A DNA stretch of 64,000 bases from Microbacterium halophytorum (GTDB lineage: Bacteria > Actinomycetota > Actinomycetes > Actinomycetales > Microbacteriaceae), in contig NZ_PNFA01000006.1 in NCBI RefSeq assembly GCF_002970975.1, positions 1-64,000 of the forward strand, written 5' to 3'. Shown piece after piece: positions 33,499 to 44,312 of this stretch. Below the pieces are notes generated by a model. The model saw nothing but the letters and a program-made list of their open reading frames with translations. It was not told the origin of the DNA and made no database searches. Made by a program: the position numbers and the translations under genes. Each line of letters begins with the position of its first letter. Position 1 is the first letter of the stretch.

Positions 33499-34493
33499 CC
33501 GCTTCGATCCGCATCACCGAGGCCGGGCGTGCGGCCGTGACGGACCTCGGCAGGCACCGGGGGCCGGGGGTCGGCCTGCCCGTGAACGGAGCACTCGACC
33601 AGTACTCGGCGCGGGCGGCGAACATTCTCGTCGCGAACGCCGAGGGAGCGCCCCTCATCGAAGCGCTGGCGTTCGACATCGCATTCGTCCCATCGCACGA
33701 CGTGCTGATCGCCGTCACCGGTGCCGACATGCTGGTCACGGTGGACGGCGTCGAAAGGCCGATGTGGGAGCCCGTTCCCGTCGAGGCCGGGCAGGAAGTC
33801 CGGCTCGGCGACATGCTCGGCGGGATGCGCACCTACATCGCCGTGCGGGGCGGATTCGACGTGCCCGAGCTCCTCGGCAGCTGTGCCCCCGACCCCGCGA
33901 TCGGGTTCGGTACGACGCTCGCGGTGGGCGACAGCATCGGCCTGCATGCCCGCACCGGCGTTCCGGTGAACCCGTACTTCGGCATCTCGCTGTTCAACTT
34001 CGGGGTCGACCGGCCGTACTTCGGCGACACCGCCTGCATCGACGTCACCGACGGCCCCGACATCGACGAGTTCGCCGGAACGGCCGGGCTGCTCTTCGAA
34101 GCCCCATACCGCGTGAGCACCCGCAGCAATCAGGTCGGACTCCGGCTGAGCGGCGTGCTGCCGACGCGGGTCGGCTCCGGCGAGATGATCTCGCGGGGCG
34201 TTCCCGTCGGTGCGATCGAGGTGCCGCCGGGGGGCGAGCTGCTCGTGCTGCACCGCGGCCGAGGCGTCACGGCTGGGTACCCCGTGCTCGGCGTCGTGAC
34301 CTCGACGTCGCTCGACACGCTCGGCCAAGTACGCCCGGAGACCGAGGTCTCGTTCCGCCGCGTCAGCCTCGAGCGGGCCGCCAGGGACGCCCGGGTGTGG
34401 CGCGAGCGCCTCGACCGGCTCCGCGACCGCGTCGGCACCGTCTTCTCGTGCCTCGGCGTCACGCCCGCCGGCATGGAGCGTGCCGAGTCATGA
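33495..34493 (+). CDS. pxpC: 5-oxoprolinase subunit PxpC (biotin-dependent carboxyltransferase-like)
   Basis: 332 aa from the GTG at 33495, which overlaps the pxpB stop. The family's opening ITEAGRAAVTDLGRHRGPGVGLPVNGALDQYSARAAN and the core RTYIAVRGGFDVPELLGS, ISRGVPVGAIEVPPGGE and VTAGYPVLGVVTS are all present. Third subunit of the PxpABC lactamase. A longer in-frame reading upstream would run through pxpB. The next gene, an SDR, starts 60 bases after the stop. Confidence 0.9.
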   Translation: MTASIRITEAGRAAVTDLGRHRGPGVGLPVNGALDQYSARAANILVANAEGAPLIEALAFDIAFVPSHDVLIAVTGADMLVTVDGVERPMWEPVPVEAGQEVRLGDMLGGMRTYIAVRGGFDVPELLGSCAPDPAIGFGTTLAVGDSIGLHARTGVPVNPYFGISLFNFGVDRPYFGDTACIDVTDGPDIDEFAGTAGLLFEAPYRVSTRSNQVGLRLSGVLPTRVGSGEMISRGVPVGAIEVPPGGELLVLHRGRGVTAGYPVLGVVTSTSLDTLGQVRPETEVSFRRVSLERAARDARVWRERLDRLRDRVGTVFSCLGVTPAGMERAES

Positions 34494-34553
34494 ACCGACC
34501 GACGCCGCGCCGCGGTGCTCGGACCACCATCAATTGAGAGAAGGGACGTCGCA

Positions 34554-35312
34554 GTGACATACAGCGACTACACGACCGCACTCGTCACGGGTGCCTCAAC
34601 CGGAATGGGCGAGGCGACGGTGATCAGGCTGCGTGAGCAGGGCCTCGAAGTGCACGCCGTCGCTCGGGACGAGAAGCGGCTGGCCGCGCTGGCCGAGCGC
34701 ACGGGAGCGATCCCGCACGCCATCGATCTCACGGACATCGATGCCGTCGAGCGCGAGCTGGGCGGGCTCCAGATCGACGTTCTCGTCAACAACGCGGGCG
34801 TGAGCGGGCCGGGTAACATCCTGGACGCACCACGGGGCATGGTCGACGCGATGGTCGACGTGAACGTGCGCGCCGTGCTCCACCTGTGCCGACTGTTCCT
34901 GCCCGGCATGGTCGAGCGCGACCTCGGCCACGTCGTCAACATCTCGTCGATCGCCGGCCTGTACAACTTCTTCGGCCACACGGCCTACCACGCCACGAAG
35001 GCCGCGGTGCACCAGATCTCCCGCCAGCTGCGCAACGACACGCTCGGCAAGCGCATCCGCGTCACCGAGGTCTGCCCCGGCCGGGTCGAGACCGAGATCT
35101 TCGGCCGGAACATGGGCGGCAGCCCCGAGGCGATGAAGGAGGCGTGGGAGACCTATTACGAGGGGTTCGAGTCGCTGACGGTCGCCGATATCGTCGCCGC
35201 GATCGACTTCGCGCTCGCGGCGCCCCGCCACGTGAACATGGGGCTGATGGAGATCATGCCGACGTTCCAGGTTCCCGGCGGTCTCACGTTCGACAGGAGG
35301 GAAGACGTATGA
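34554..35312 (+). CDS. Short-chain dehydrogenase/reductase
   Basis: 252 aa classical SDR from the GTG at 34554 (GAAGGGA upstream). Cofactor site TGASTGMGE, NNAGVSG, and catalytic Ser/Tyr/Lys in VVNISSIAGLYNFFGHTAYHATKAA are intact. It oxidises an alcohol or reduces a ketone with NAD(P)(H). It lies in the pxp operon and its stop overlaps the RraA-like gene (ATGA). A role in preparing or finishing the same catabolic route is inferred from context; the substrate is unknown. Confidence 0.87.
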   Translation: MTYSDYTTALVTGASTGMGEATVIRLREQGLEVHAVARDEKRLAALAERTGAIPHAIDLTDIDAVERELGGLQIDVLVNNAGVSGPGNILDAPRGMVDAMVDVNVRAVLHLCRLFLPGMVERDLGHVVNISSIAGLYNFFGHTAYHATKAAVHQISRQLRNDTLGKRIRVTEVCPGRVETEIFGRNMGGSPEAMKEAWETYYEGFESLTVADIVAAIDFALAAPRHVNMGLMEIMPTFQVPGGLTFDRREDV

Positions 35313-36055
35313 GCACGGACACTCTCCGCCCCCTGGCGGCCCCGCCCCACATCACGACCAAGATCACCCGGCCCGACGCGGAAGCGCTCGCGCGCCTCGG
35401 TCGGTTCGGCTCGGCGAGCATCCACGAGGCGCAGGGGCGCCGCGGGGATGTCAGCTCCGTGATCAAGCCGATCGACAACGCGATGCGCTTCGCCGGGTCG
35501 GCCTTCACGGTCGTCTGCGCCCCGCGCGACAACCTGATGCTGCAGGTCGCGATCCATTACGCACAGCCCGGCGACGTGCTCCTCGTCTCGGCCGGCGAGA
35601 TGGGTCAGGCCGGCACGTTCGGCGATGTGCTCGGCAACGCGGCGAAGGCGAAGGGCATCGCCGCCGTCGTCACCGACAGCGGCGTGCGCGACACGCAGTC
35701 GCTGCGCGCGCTCGGGCTTCCCGTCTTCTCCGGAAGCGTCGCGATCACCGGCACCGTGAAGAACTCGCTCGGCCGCGTGAACCAGCCGCTGGTGTTCGGC
35801 GACCAGCTCATCCACCCGGGCGACGCCGTGGTCGGCGACGCGGACGGCATCGTGGTCGTTCGCCGCGACGAAGTCGACACCGTCGCGGAGCTCTCCCGCA
35901 GGCGTGAAGAGCACGAAGACGAGCTCATCGAGCTGTACAAGGCGGGCCGCACGACGATCGACCTGTGCGGGCTGCACGACGTGCTGCGCGAGAAGGGCCT
36001 GACGACGGACATCGACGATGTCGATCCCGACCACGGCCTGGGGGCCAAGCCATGA
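35309..36055 (+). CDS. RraA-like class II aldolase (4-hydroxy-4-methyl-2-oxoglutarate / HOG aldolase type)
   Basis: 248 aa RraA/HMG-aldolase fold. Key regions are GSASIHEAQGRRGDVSSVIKPID, RFAGSAFTVVCAPRDNLMLQVAIHYAQPGDVLLVSAGE and the active-site loop GIAAVVTDSGVRDTQSLRALGLPVFS. The D-S-G-V-R-D residues hold metal and substrate in the aldolases; RraA RNase regulators share the fold. Metal-dependent cleavage of 4-hydroxy-2-oxo acids to pyruvate plus an aldehyde or oxo acid is the likely activity because an aminotransferase gene follows with an ATGA overlap. The start overlaps the SDR stop. Confidence 0.85.
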   Translation: MSTDTLRPLAAPPHITTKITRPDAEALARLGRFGSASIHEAQGRRGDVSSVIKPIDNAMRFAGSAFTVVCAPRDNLMLQVAIHYAQPGDVLLVSAGEMGQAGTFGDVLGNAAKAKGIAAVVTDSGVRDTQSLRALGLPVFSGSVAITGTVKNSLGRVNQPLVFGDQLIHPGDAVVGDADGIVVVRRDEVDTVAELSRRREEHEDELIELYKAGRTTIDLCGLHDVLREKGLTTDIDDVDPDHGLGAKP

Positions 36056-37260
36056 CCGCGTTCGTCCCCGCGAAGCGCGTCCAGCGCATCAAGGTGTCGC
36101 CGTCGACGGCCGCGGCCGCTCGCGTTCGCGAGCTCAAGGCCGCCGGTCGGGAGATCATCGACCTCACGGTCGGCGAGCCCGACTTCGACACCCCGGAGAA
36201 CGTCAAGCGGGAAGGCATCCGTGCGATCCGCGACGGTGAGACGAAGTATACCTCCGTCAACGGCACCGTCCGCCTGCGCGAAGCCATCCGGGAGCGCATG
36301 CTCCGGACGAGCGGCATCGAATACTCCGACGACCAGATCACAGTCGGCGGCGGCGGCAAGCAGGTGATCTACCTGACGTTCACGGCCTCGCTCGACGAGG
36401 GCGATGAGGTCATCATCCCGTCCCCGTACTGGGTCTCATACCCCGACATGGTGGCTGCCAACGACGGCACTCCCGTGATCCTGCACACGAAGAGCGAGGA
36501 CCGTCACAAGGTGACGCCGGATGCGCTGCGCGCCGCGATCACGCCGCGGACCAAGTGGCTCGTGCTGAATGCGCCGAGCAACCCGACGGGCGTGCTGTAC
36601 TCCCGAGGCGAGCTCGCGGCACTCGCGGAAGTGCTCGAGGAGAACCCGCACGTGCGCGTGCTGACCGACGAGATCTACGACGAGATCGTCTTCTCCGATG
36701 AGCGCGCCGTCGGGCTCGCAGAAGCTGCCCCATCCATCCGTGACCGTGTCCTCACAGTGAACGGCGTCTCGAAGAGCTACGCGATGACGGGCTGGCGCCT
36801 CGGGTATGCGGTCGGCGACCCCGCCGTGATCAAGGCGATCAACCTGCTCCAGTCGCAGACCTCATCGTGCCCGTCGTCGATCACCCAGGCCGCCGCCGCC
36901 GAGGCCCTCACGGGCGACCAGAGCTTCGTCACCGAGTCGGTCGCCGTGTACCGCCGGCGCCGCAACCGCGCCGTGGAACTGCTCGGTGCCATCGACGGGC
37001 TCGAACCCGTCGAACCCGACGGCGCGTTCTATCTCTTCGTCGACTGCGCCGGTCTGATCGGCAGGCACACGCCCGCCGGCGACGTGCTCGAGAACGACCA
37101 GGGCGTCACCCTATACCTCCTCGACGAGGCCGGAGTCGCCGTCATCCAGGGCTCGGCGTACGGCGCGGAGTCGTTCTTCCGGATGTCGTTCGCAACCGAC
37201 CTTGAGACGATCGAAGCGGGCGCCGCCGCGATCGGAGAGGCGGTCGCCGCGCTCTCGTAG
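36052..37260 (+). CDS. Class I/II pyridoxal-phosphate aminotransferase
   Basis: 402 aa aspartate-aminotransferase-fold enzyme. LTVGEPDFDTP, YTSVNGTVRLREAI, NAPSNPTGVLYSRGEL and the PLP lysine K241 in VSKSYAMTGWRLGYAVG are present; FRMSFATDLETIEAG closes the fold. It moves amino groups between amino acids and 2-oxo acids in the cytoplasm. It overlaps the aldolase gene by four bases and ends the coupled pxp operon. A 4-hydroxyglutamate-type amino acid is a plausible substrate from context only. Confidence 0.9.
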   Translation: MTAFVPAKRVQRIKVSPSTAAAARVRELKAAGREIIDLTVGEPDFDTPENVKREGIRAIRDGETKYTSVNGTVRLREAIRERMLRTSGIEYSDDQITVGGGGKQVIYLTFTASLDEGDEVIIPSPYWVSYPDMVAANDGTPVILHTKSEDRHKVTPDALRAAITPRTKWLVLNAPSNPTGVLYSRGELAALAEVLEENPHVRVLTDEIYDEIVFSDERAVGLAEAAPSIRDRVLTVNGVSKSYAMTGWRLGYAVGDPAVIKAINLLQSQTSSCPSSITQAAAAEALTGDQSFVTESVAVYRRRRNRAVELLGAIDGLEPVEPDGAFYLFVDCAGLIGRHTPAGDVLENDQGVTLYLLDEAGVAVIQGSAYGAESFFRMSFATDLETIEAGAAAIGEAVAALS

Positions 37261-37324
37261 CCGGCAGCCGGAGGGGCGCAGGCCCTTTCGGCACCGCGAC
37301 TCGGAACGAATCGAAGGAGAACTC

Positions 37325-38368
37325 GTGATCCCCGAGAGAAGGTACGCGCGCCGCGTCAACCTGACGGACATCGCCCGAGCCTGCGGCGTCGCGCCGTCGA
37401 CCGTCTCGCGCGCGCTCAACAATCCCGGGCGGGTCAGCACGGCGATGCACGAGAGGATCTCGCAGAAGGCGATCGAGATGGGCTACGCGTCCGCGACTCT
37501 GCCGCAGGGGCCGCGTCGGCGCTCCCGGGGGACGATCGCGCTCGTGGTGCCGAACCTGGTGAACCCCTTCGTCCACGATCTCATCCGCGGCAGCCAGGCG
37601 CAGGCACAGGCAGCCGACTTCCTCTTCCTCATCGTCAACACCGAGGACTCGGAGCACCTCGAGCAGAAGTGGCTCCGGGAGCTCTCGCAGACCGTCGACG
37701 GCGTCGTGCTGTCGTCTCCGCGCACGAGCGACGCCGAGCTCCGTGCGGTCGCCGATGCCGTGCCGCTCACGCTCATCAACCGCGACGTGCCGGGGATCTC
37801 GGGCGTGACGATCGACACTCCGAGCTCCTCGGTCGAAGCGCTGCAGTACCTCGGCTCGCTGGGCCACCGCCGTGTCGCATACGTGCGCGGCCCGGAGACG
37901 TCGTGGACGAATCGGGAGCGCGTCGCCGCGCTGCAGCGCGCGGTCCCGGACATCGGCATCGAGCTCGTTCCCATTGGCGCGTTCCACCCCTCGCTCACGG
38001 CGGGAGCAGCCGCCGCGGACGCCGTGGCCCTGACGGGGGTGACCGCCGCCCTGTTCTTCAACGACACGCTCGCCCTCGGCGCGATGACCCGGTTCCGGCA
38101 GCGCAGCATCCGGATCCCCGAGGACATCAGCGTCGTCGGCTGTGACGACATCATGGCCGCCGAGACGTCCTATCCGCCCTTGACCACGATCACCAGTTCG
38201 GGGGAGCGCGTCGGGCGCTCCGCCACCGAGCTCCTCATCCAACACTTCACGGCGCGCTCGCCCCGGGTGCGGACCGAGACCATGGCCGCTCACCTCACGG
38301 TGCGGGATTCCACGGGCCCCGCGCCCGCCGGCGTCGAGTCACCCGCATTGATCTACGGTGTGCGCTGA
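37325..38368 (+). CDS. LacI-family transcriptional regulator
   Basis: 347 aa from the GTG at 37325, chosen for its AAGGAG ribosome binding site. The N-terminal HTH VNLTDIARACGVAPSTVSRALNNPGRVS and hinge are classic LacI. The periplasmic-binding-like core (IALVVPNLVNPFVHDLIRGS, DGVVLSSPRTSD, SVVGCDDIMAAETSYPPLTTI) follows. It begins 64 bases after the aminotransferase stop and precedes the SDR-idonate dehydrogenase pair, so it could regulate either group. A repressor of the pxp operon or of sugar-acid genes is inference. Confidence 0.9.
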   Translation: MIPERRYARRVNLTDIARACGVAPSTVSRALNNPGRVSTAMHERISQKAIEMGYASATLPQGPRRRSRGTIALVVPNLVNPFVHDLIRGSQAQAQAADFLFLIVNTEDSEHLEQKWLRELSQTVDGVVLSSPRTSDAELRAVADAVPLTLINRDVPGISGVTIDTPSSSVEALQYLGSLGHRRVAYVRGPETSWTNRERVAALQRAVPDIGIELVPIGAFHPSLTAGAAAADAVALTGVTAALFFNDTLALGAMTRFRQRSIRIPEDISVVGCDDIMAAETSYPPLTTITSSGERVGRSATELLIQHFTARSPRVRTETMAAHLTVRDSTGPAPAGVESPALIYGVR

Positions 38369-38405
38369 GCGGCACCGCAGCACCTCTTCCGAAAGGCATC
38401 TCCCC

Positions 38406-39173
38406 ATGAATGAACTGTTCGATGTGTCCGGGCGCCTGGCCTTCGTGACGGGATCGTCGCGCGGGCTGGGGCGTTCGTTGGCGCTGGCCCTGGCGCAGGC
38501 GGGGGCGCGAGTCGTCCTGCACGGCCGCGATGAGGCGGCGCTGGAGGAGACCCGGGCGGCGCTGGTCGAGGCGACGGGCGCCGATGTGTCGTGGGTGTCG
38601 TTCGACGTGATGGATGCGGGCGCCGTGGAGCAGGGAGTGTCCGGACTGGTTGCCGAGCACGGCGTGCCGGATGTTCTGGTGAACAATGCGGGGCTGCAGT
38701 CGCGGGCGCCGTTCACGGAGTTCGCCGTGTCGGATTGGGATCGGGTGATCGCGAGCAATCTGTCGAGCGCGTTCTACGTGTCGCGGTTCGTGACGCCGGG
38801 GATGGCGGAGCGGGGCTCGGGCAAGGTGATCAACATCGGCTCCGTGCAGTCGGTGCTCGCCCGTCAGACGATCGCTCCGTATTCGGCGTCGAAGGGCGGC
38901 GTGGTGATGCTGACGAAGGGGATGGCGGCGGATCTGGCGCGGTTCGATGTGCAGGTCAACGCGATCTCTCCCGGATACTTCGCGACGGAGATGAACCGGG
39001 CACTGGTCGAGGACGAGGCGTTCAACGCGTGGCTGATCGCGCGGACGCCTGCGCAGCGGTGGGGGGACTTCCGGGAGCTGTGGGGGACCTTGATCTATCT
39101 CGCATCAGATGCATCGAGCTTCGTCTCCGGCCAGAACATCCTGGTCGACGGCGGCATGACGGCGGTGGTCTGA
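38406..39173 (+). CDS. SDR oxidoreductase, gluconate 5-dehydrogenase-like
   Basis: 255 aa classical SDR: TGSSRGLGRSLALALAQAGARVVLHGRD, VLVNNAGLQSRAPFTEF, and a catalytic site containing INIGSVQSVLARQTIAPYSASKGGV. The N-terminal FDVSGRLAFVTGSSRGLG and LADASSFVSGQ-like end resemble gluconate 5-dehydrogenases. It is followed after one base by an L-idonate-5-dehydrogenase-like gene, the pairing used in idonate and 5-ketogluconate metabolism. Codons here use GAT, AAT and GTG more than the flanking genes. The ATG follows GAAAGG. Confidence 0.88.
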   Translation: MNELFDVSGRLAFVTGSSRGLGRSLALALAQAGARVVLHGRDEAALEETRAALVEATGADVSWVSFDVMDAGAVEQGVSGLVAEHGVPDVLVNNAGLQSRAPFTEFAVSDWDRVIASNLSSAFYVSRFVTPGMAERGSGKVINIGSVQSVLARQTIAPYSASKGGVVMLTKGMAADLARFDVQVNAISPGYFATEMNRALVEDEAFNAWLIARTPAQRWGDFRELWGTLIYLASDASSFVSGQNILVDGGMTAVV

Positions 39174-39174
39174 G

Positions 39175-40191
39175 ATGGCGGAGACGATGCGTGCGGCGTT
39201 CATCGACGGCAAGGACACGCTGGAGGTCCGCGCCGCTGAGCTTCCGGTTCCGGGCGACGGGCAGGTGCGCCTGAAGGTCGATTACGTCGGCGTGTGCGGC
39301 TCGGACCTGCACTACTACTTCGAGGGGGCGAACGGGGAGTACGCGGTGCGGGAGCCGCTGGTCCCCGGGCATGAGTTGGCGGGCAGAGTGGATTCGGACC
39401 CGTCGGGTGCGTGGCCGGTCGGCACGCCCGTGACGGTGCATCCGGCGCGGTTCGGGGAGTCGGTGCCCGGGGTCGAGGATGCCCCGCACCTGTGGCCGGG
39501 CGGCTCGTATCTGGGCAGTGCGTCGACGTGGCCGCACACGCAGGGCGCGATGACGGAGTATCTGATCGTCGACGAGCGGATGGTGCGAGCCCTGCCTTCG
39601 GGGCTGAGCGTGCGGCGGGCGACGTTGGCCGAGCCGCTCGGGGTGGCGCTGCACGCGGTCGCGCGTGCCGGGGATGTGGCGGGGCGTCGCGTCCTGGTAT
39701 CCGGTGCGGGCCCGATCGGGCTGCTCGCGGTCGTGACCGCGCAGGCGCGCGGGGCGGCGAGCGTGACGGTCGCCGATGTGCTGCCGGAAGCGCTCGAACG
39801 CGCCGAAGCGCTCGGCGCGGATGCCGTAGTGCGGGTCGGGGCCGAGGAGCTTCCGCGGGAGGCGTTCGATGTGGTGCTGGAGTGCTCGGGTGCGCCAGCG
39901 GCGATCTCGGCGGCGGCTGCCGCCGCGGTCAGGCGGGGTGTGATCGTTCAGGTCGGGATGGTTCCGGATCGGGCGCTGCCGGTCAACCTGGCCCCGCTGA
40001 TCGCGAAGGAGGTCGAACTGCGCGGGACGTTCCGTTTCCGCGACGAGATCGATGCCGCGATCGACCTGCTCGCGGTCCGGGCGGATGTCGAGTCTGTGAT
40101 CACCCATGAGTACGGTCTCGATGACGTCGTCGAGGCGTTCGCGACCGCGCGGGACGGGAAGCGCTCGAGCAAGGTCGTCGTCGCCCTCTGA
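39175..40191 (+). CDS. Zinc-type alcohol dehydrogenase, L-idonate 5-dehydrogenase-like
   Basis: 338 aa medium-chain dehydrogenase. GVCGSDLHYYFEG, VPGHELAG (catalytic zinc ligands C41, H66 and E67) and the Rossmann GAGPIGLLAVVTAQARGA are intact. The protein has only two cysteines, so the four-Cys structural zinc lobe of most relatives is absent; the corresponding segment reads HPARFGESVPGVEDAP. It likely oxidises L-idonate or a similar sugar acid or polyol to a 5-keto product, which the adjacent SDR would handle. It starts one base after the SDR stop. Confidence 0.82.
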   Translation: MAETMRAAFIDGKDTLEVRAAELPVPGDGQVRLKVDYVGVCGSDLHYYFEGANGEYAVREPLVPGHELAGRVDSDPSGAWPVGTPVTVHPARFGESVPGVEDAPHLWPGGSYLGSASTWPHTQGAMTEYLIVDERMVRALPSGLSVRRATLAEPLGVALHAVARAGDVAGRRVLVSGAGPIGLLAVVTAQARGAASVTVADVLPEALERAEALGADAVVRVGAEELPREAFDVVLECSGAPAAISAAAAAAVRRGVIVQVGMVPDRALPVNLAPLIAKEVELRGTFRFRDEIDAAIDLLAVRADVESVITHEYGLDDVVEAFATARDGKRSSKVVVAL

Positions 40192-40227
40192 ACACCTGCG
40201 TGCTCCGGAAACGTCGGCGGGGGTTCG

Positions 40228-42642
<2,415 letters not shown>

Positions 42643-42718
42643 GCACCGCGGCCGCTGCTGGCCGGGTCTCGGTATGGCAACGGTACGCGCGCCGGTCGAC
42701 GGGGCCACGCTGAGTCGG

Positions 42719-42730
42719 TAGCGTGCAGGG
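42719..42730 (+). promoter_or_regulatory. -10 element for leaderless putP
   Basis: TAGCGT (42719-42724) lies six bases before the ATG at 42731. The intervening GCAGGG is too close to the start to be a good ribosome binding site. Confidence 0.5.
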
Positions 42731-44248
42731 ATGAGTCCGCAGACGTACTTCATCATCGCACTCGTGGTCTACTTCGCGGGAATGATCGCCATCGGCGTCT
42801 TCGCCACGCTGAGGACGAAGAACCACGAGGACTACATGCTCGGCGGCCGGAGCCTTCCTCCGGCAGTCGCGGCGCTCAGCGCCGGCGCGAGCGACATGTC
42901 GGGCTGGCTCGTCATGGGGCTGCCCGGCGCTCTCTACGCCACCGGTCTCATCGAGGCATGGCTCGCCATCGGTCTGACGATCGGCGCGTACCTCAACTGG
43001 CTCTTCGTCGCCCCGCGCCTGCGCGCCTACACGGAGGTGTCGAAGAACTCCATCACCGTCCCGAGCTTCCTCGAGAACCGCACGAGGGACACGTCTCACG
43101 TGCTGCGCATCGTCGCGGGCGTCGTCATCCTCGTCTTCTTCACTCTCTACGTCTCCAGCGGCATGGTCGCGGGCGGAAAGTTCTTCGAGAGCGCGTTCGG
43201 CGGCGACTACATCGTCGGCATGCTGCTCGTCGGCGGCGTCACGCTGGCGTACACCCTGTTCGGCGGCTTCCTGGGCGCGACCTACACCGACTTCGTGCAG
43301 GGCATCATGATCTTCGCGGCACTGCTGATCGTCCCGGTGCTCGCCATCGTGTCGATCGGCGACCTCAGCGCGGTCGCGCAGGGGATCCAGACGGTCGCAC
43401 CCGAGAACCTGAACTGGTTCGGCAGCGGCCTGTCGGGCGCCACGATCATCGCGATCGTGTCGTCGCTCGCGTGGGGGCTGGGCTACTTCGGTCAGCCGCA
43501 CATCATCGTCCGCTTCATGGCGCTGCGCAGTGCGGGCGACGCGAAGACCGCGCGCCGGATCGGCATGAGCTGGATGATCCTCTCGCTGCTCGGCGCCGTT
43601 GTCACCGGCCTGGTCGGCATCGCGTGGTTCGAGATCAACGGCATCGAGCTGCCAGACGCCGAGACCGTGATGCTCGTGCTCGCGCAGAACCTGATGCATC
43701 CGTTCGTCGCCGGCCTCGTGCTCGCGGCCGTGCTCGCGGCGATCATGTCGACGATCTCGAGCCAGCTCATCGTGTCGTCCTCCGCGCTCGTCGAGGACAT
43801 CGCGCGGCTCGTGCTGAAGAAGACCGTCAGCGAGAGGGCGCTCGTGTGGCTGGGGCGCGCGGGCGTGCTCGTCGTTGCGGTGATCGCGATCCTGATCGCC
43901 CTCGACTCCGAGGCGAGCGTGCTCGACCTCGTCGGCTTCGCCTGGGCGGGCTTCGGCGCGGCGTTCGGTCCGCTGATCCTGCTGTCGCTGTTCTGGCGCA
44001 AGCTGACGAACGTCGGCGCGATCGTCGGCATGATCGCCGGCGCCGCGACGGCATGGGTCTGGGGCCAGTACCTCTCCGGCGGGATCTTCGACCTCTACGA
44101 GATCATCCCCGGATTCCTCATAAACCTCGTGCTGGCGTACCTCGTCAGCCGCGCGACGTACCGGGAGGGGAGCGCCGGCGACCAGGAGGTCCAGCGGGAG
44201 TTCACCGACACCCAGGCGATCATGCTCGACGAGGTCAAGGGCCAGTAG
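42731..44248 (+). CDS. putP: Sodium/proline symporter PutP
   Basis: 505 aa SSS-family transporter with about 13 membrane helices. The sodium- and substrate-site region SAGASDMSGWLVMGLPGALYATG (about residues 53-75) is nearly invariant in PutP. GYFGQPHIIVRFMALRS and the late WRKLTNVGAIVGMIAGAATAWVWG also match. It imports proline with Na+, for nutrition or osmoprotection. Single gene with its own -10-like element and a strong bidirectional terminator after it. Confidence 0.93.
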   Translation: MSPQTYFIIALVVYFAGMIAIGVFATLRTKNHEDYMLGGRSLPPAVAALSAGASDMSGWLVMGLPGALYATGLIEAWLAIGLTIGAYLNWLFVAPRLRAYTEVSKNSITVPSFLENRTRDTSHVLRIVAGVVILVFFTLYVSSGMVAGGKFFESAFGGDYIVGMLLVGGVTLAYTLFGGFLGATYTDFVQGIMIFAALLIVPVLAIVSIGDLSAVAQGIQTVAPENLNWFGSGLSGATIIAIVSSLAWGLGYFGQPHIIVRFMALRSAGDAKTARRIGMSWMILSLLGAVVTGLVGIAWFEINGIELPDAETVMLVLAQNLMHPFVAGLVLAAVLAAIMSTISSQLIVSSSALVEDIARLVLKKTVSERALVWLGRAGVLVVAVIAILIALDSEASVLDLVGFAWAGFGAAFGPLILLSLFWRKLTNVGAIVGMIAGAATAWVWGQYLSGGIFDLYEIIPGFLINLVLAYLVSRATYREGSAGDQEVQREFTDTQAIMLDEVKGQ

Positions 44249-44270
44249 GCGCCGCACGGGCGCCGGAAAA

Positions 44271-44299
44271 GCGCCGCGGGCCTGACCGGCCCGCGGCGC
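44271..44299. terminator. Bidirectional terminator between putP and the acyl-CoA ligase gene
   Basis: GCGCCGCGGGCC (44271-44282) pairs perfectly with GGCCCGCGGCGC (44288-44299) around TGACC. AAAA precedes the stem, giving a T-run on the minus strand, and CCCCTTT follows on the plus strand. It serves both convergent genes. Confidence 0.9.
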
Positions 44300-44312
44300 T
44301 CCCCTTTCCGGG

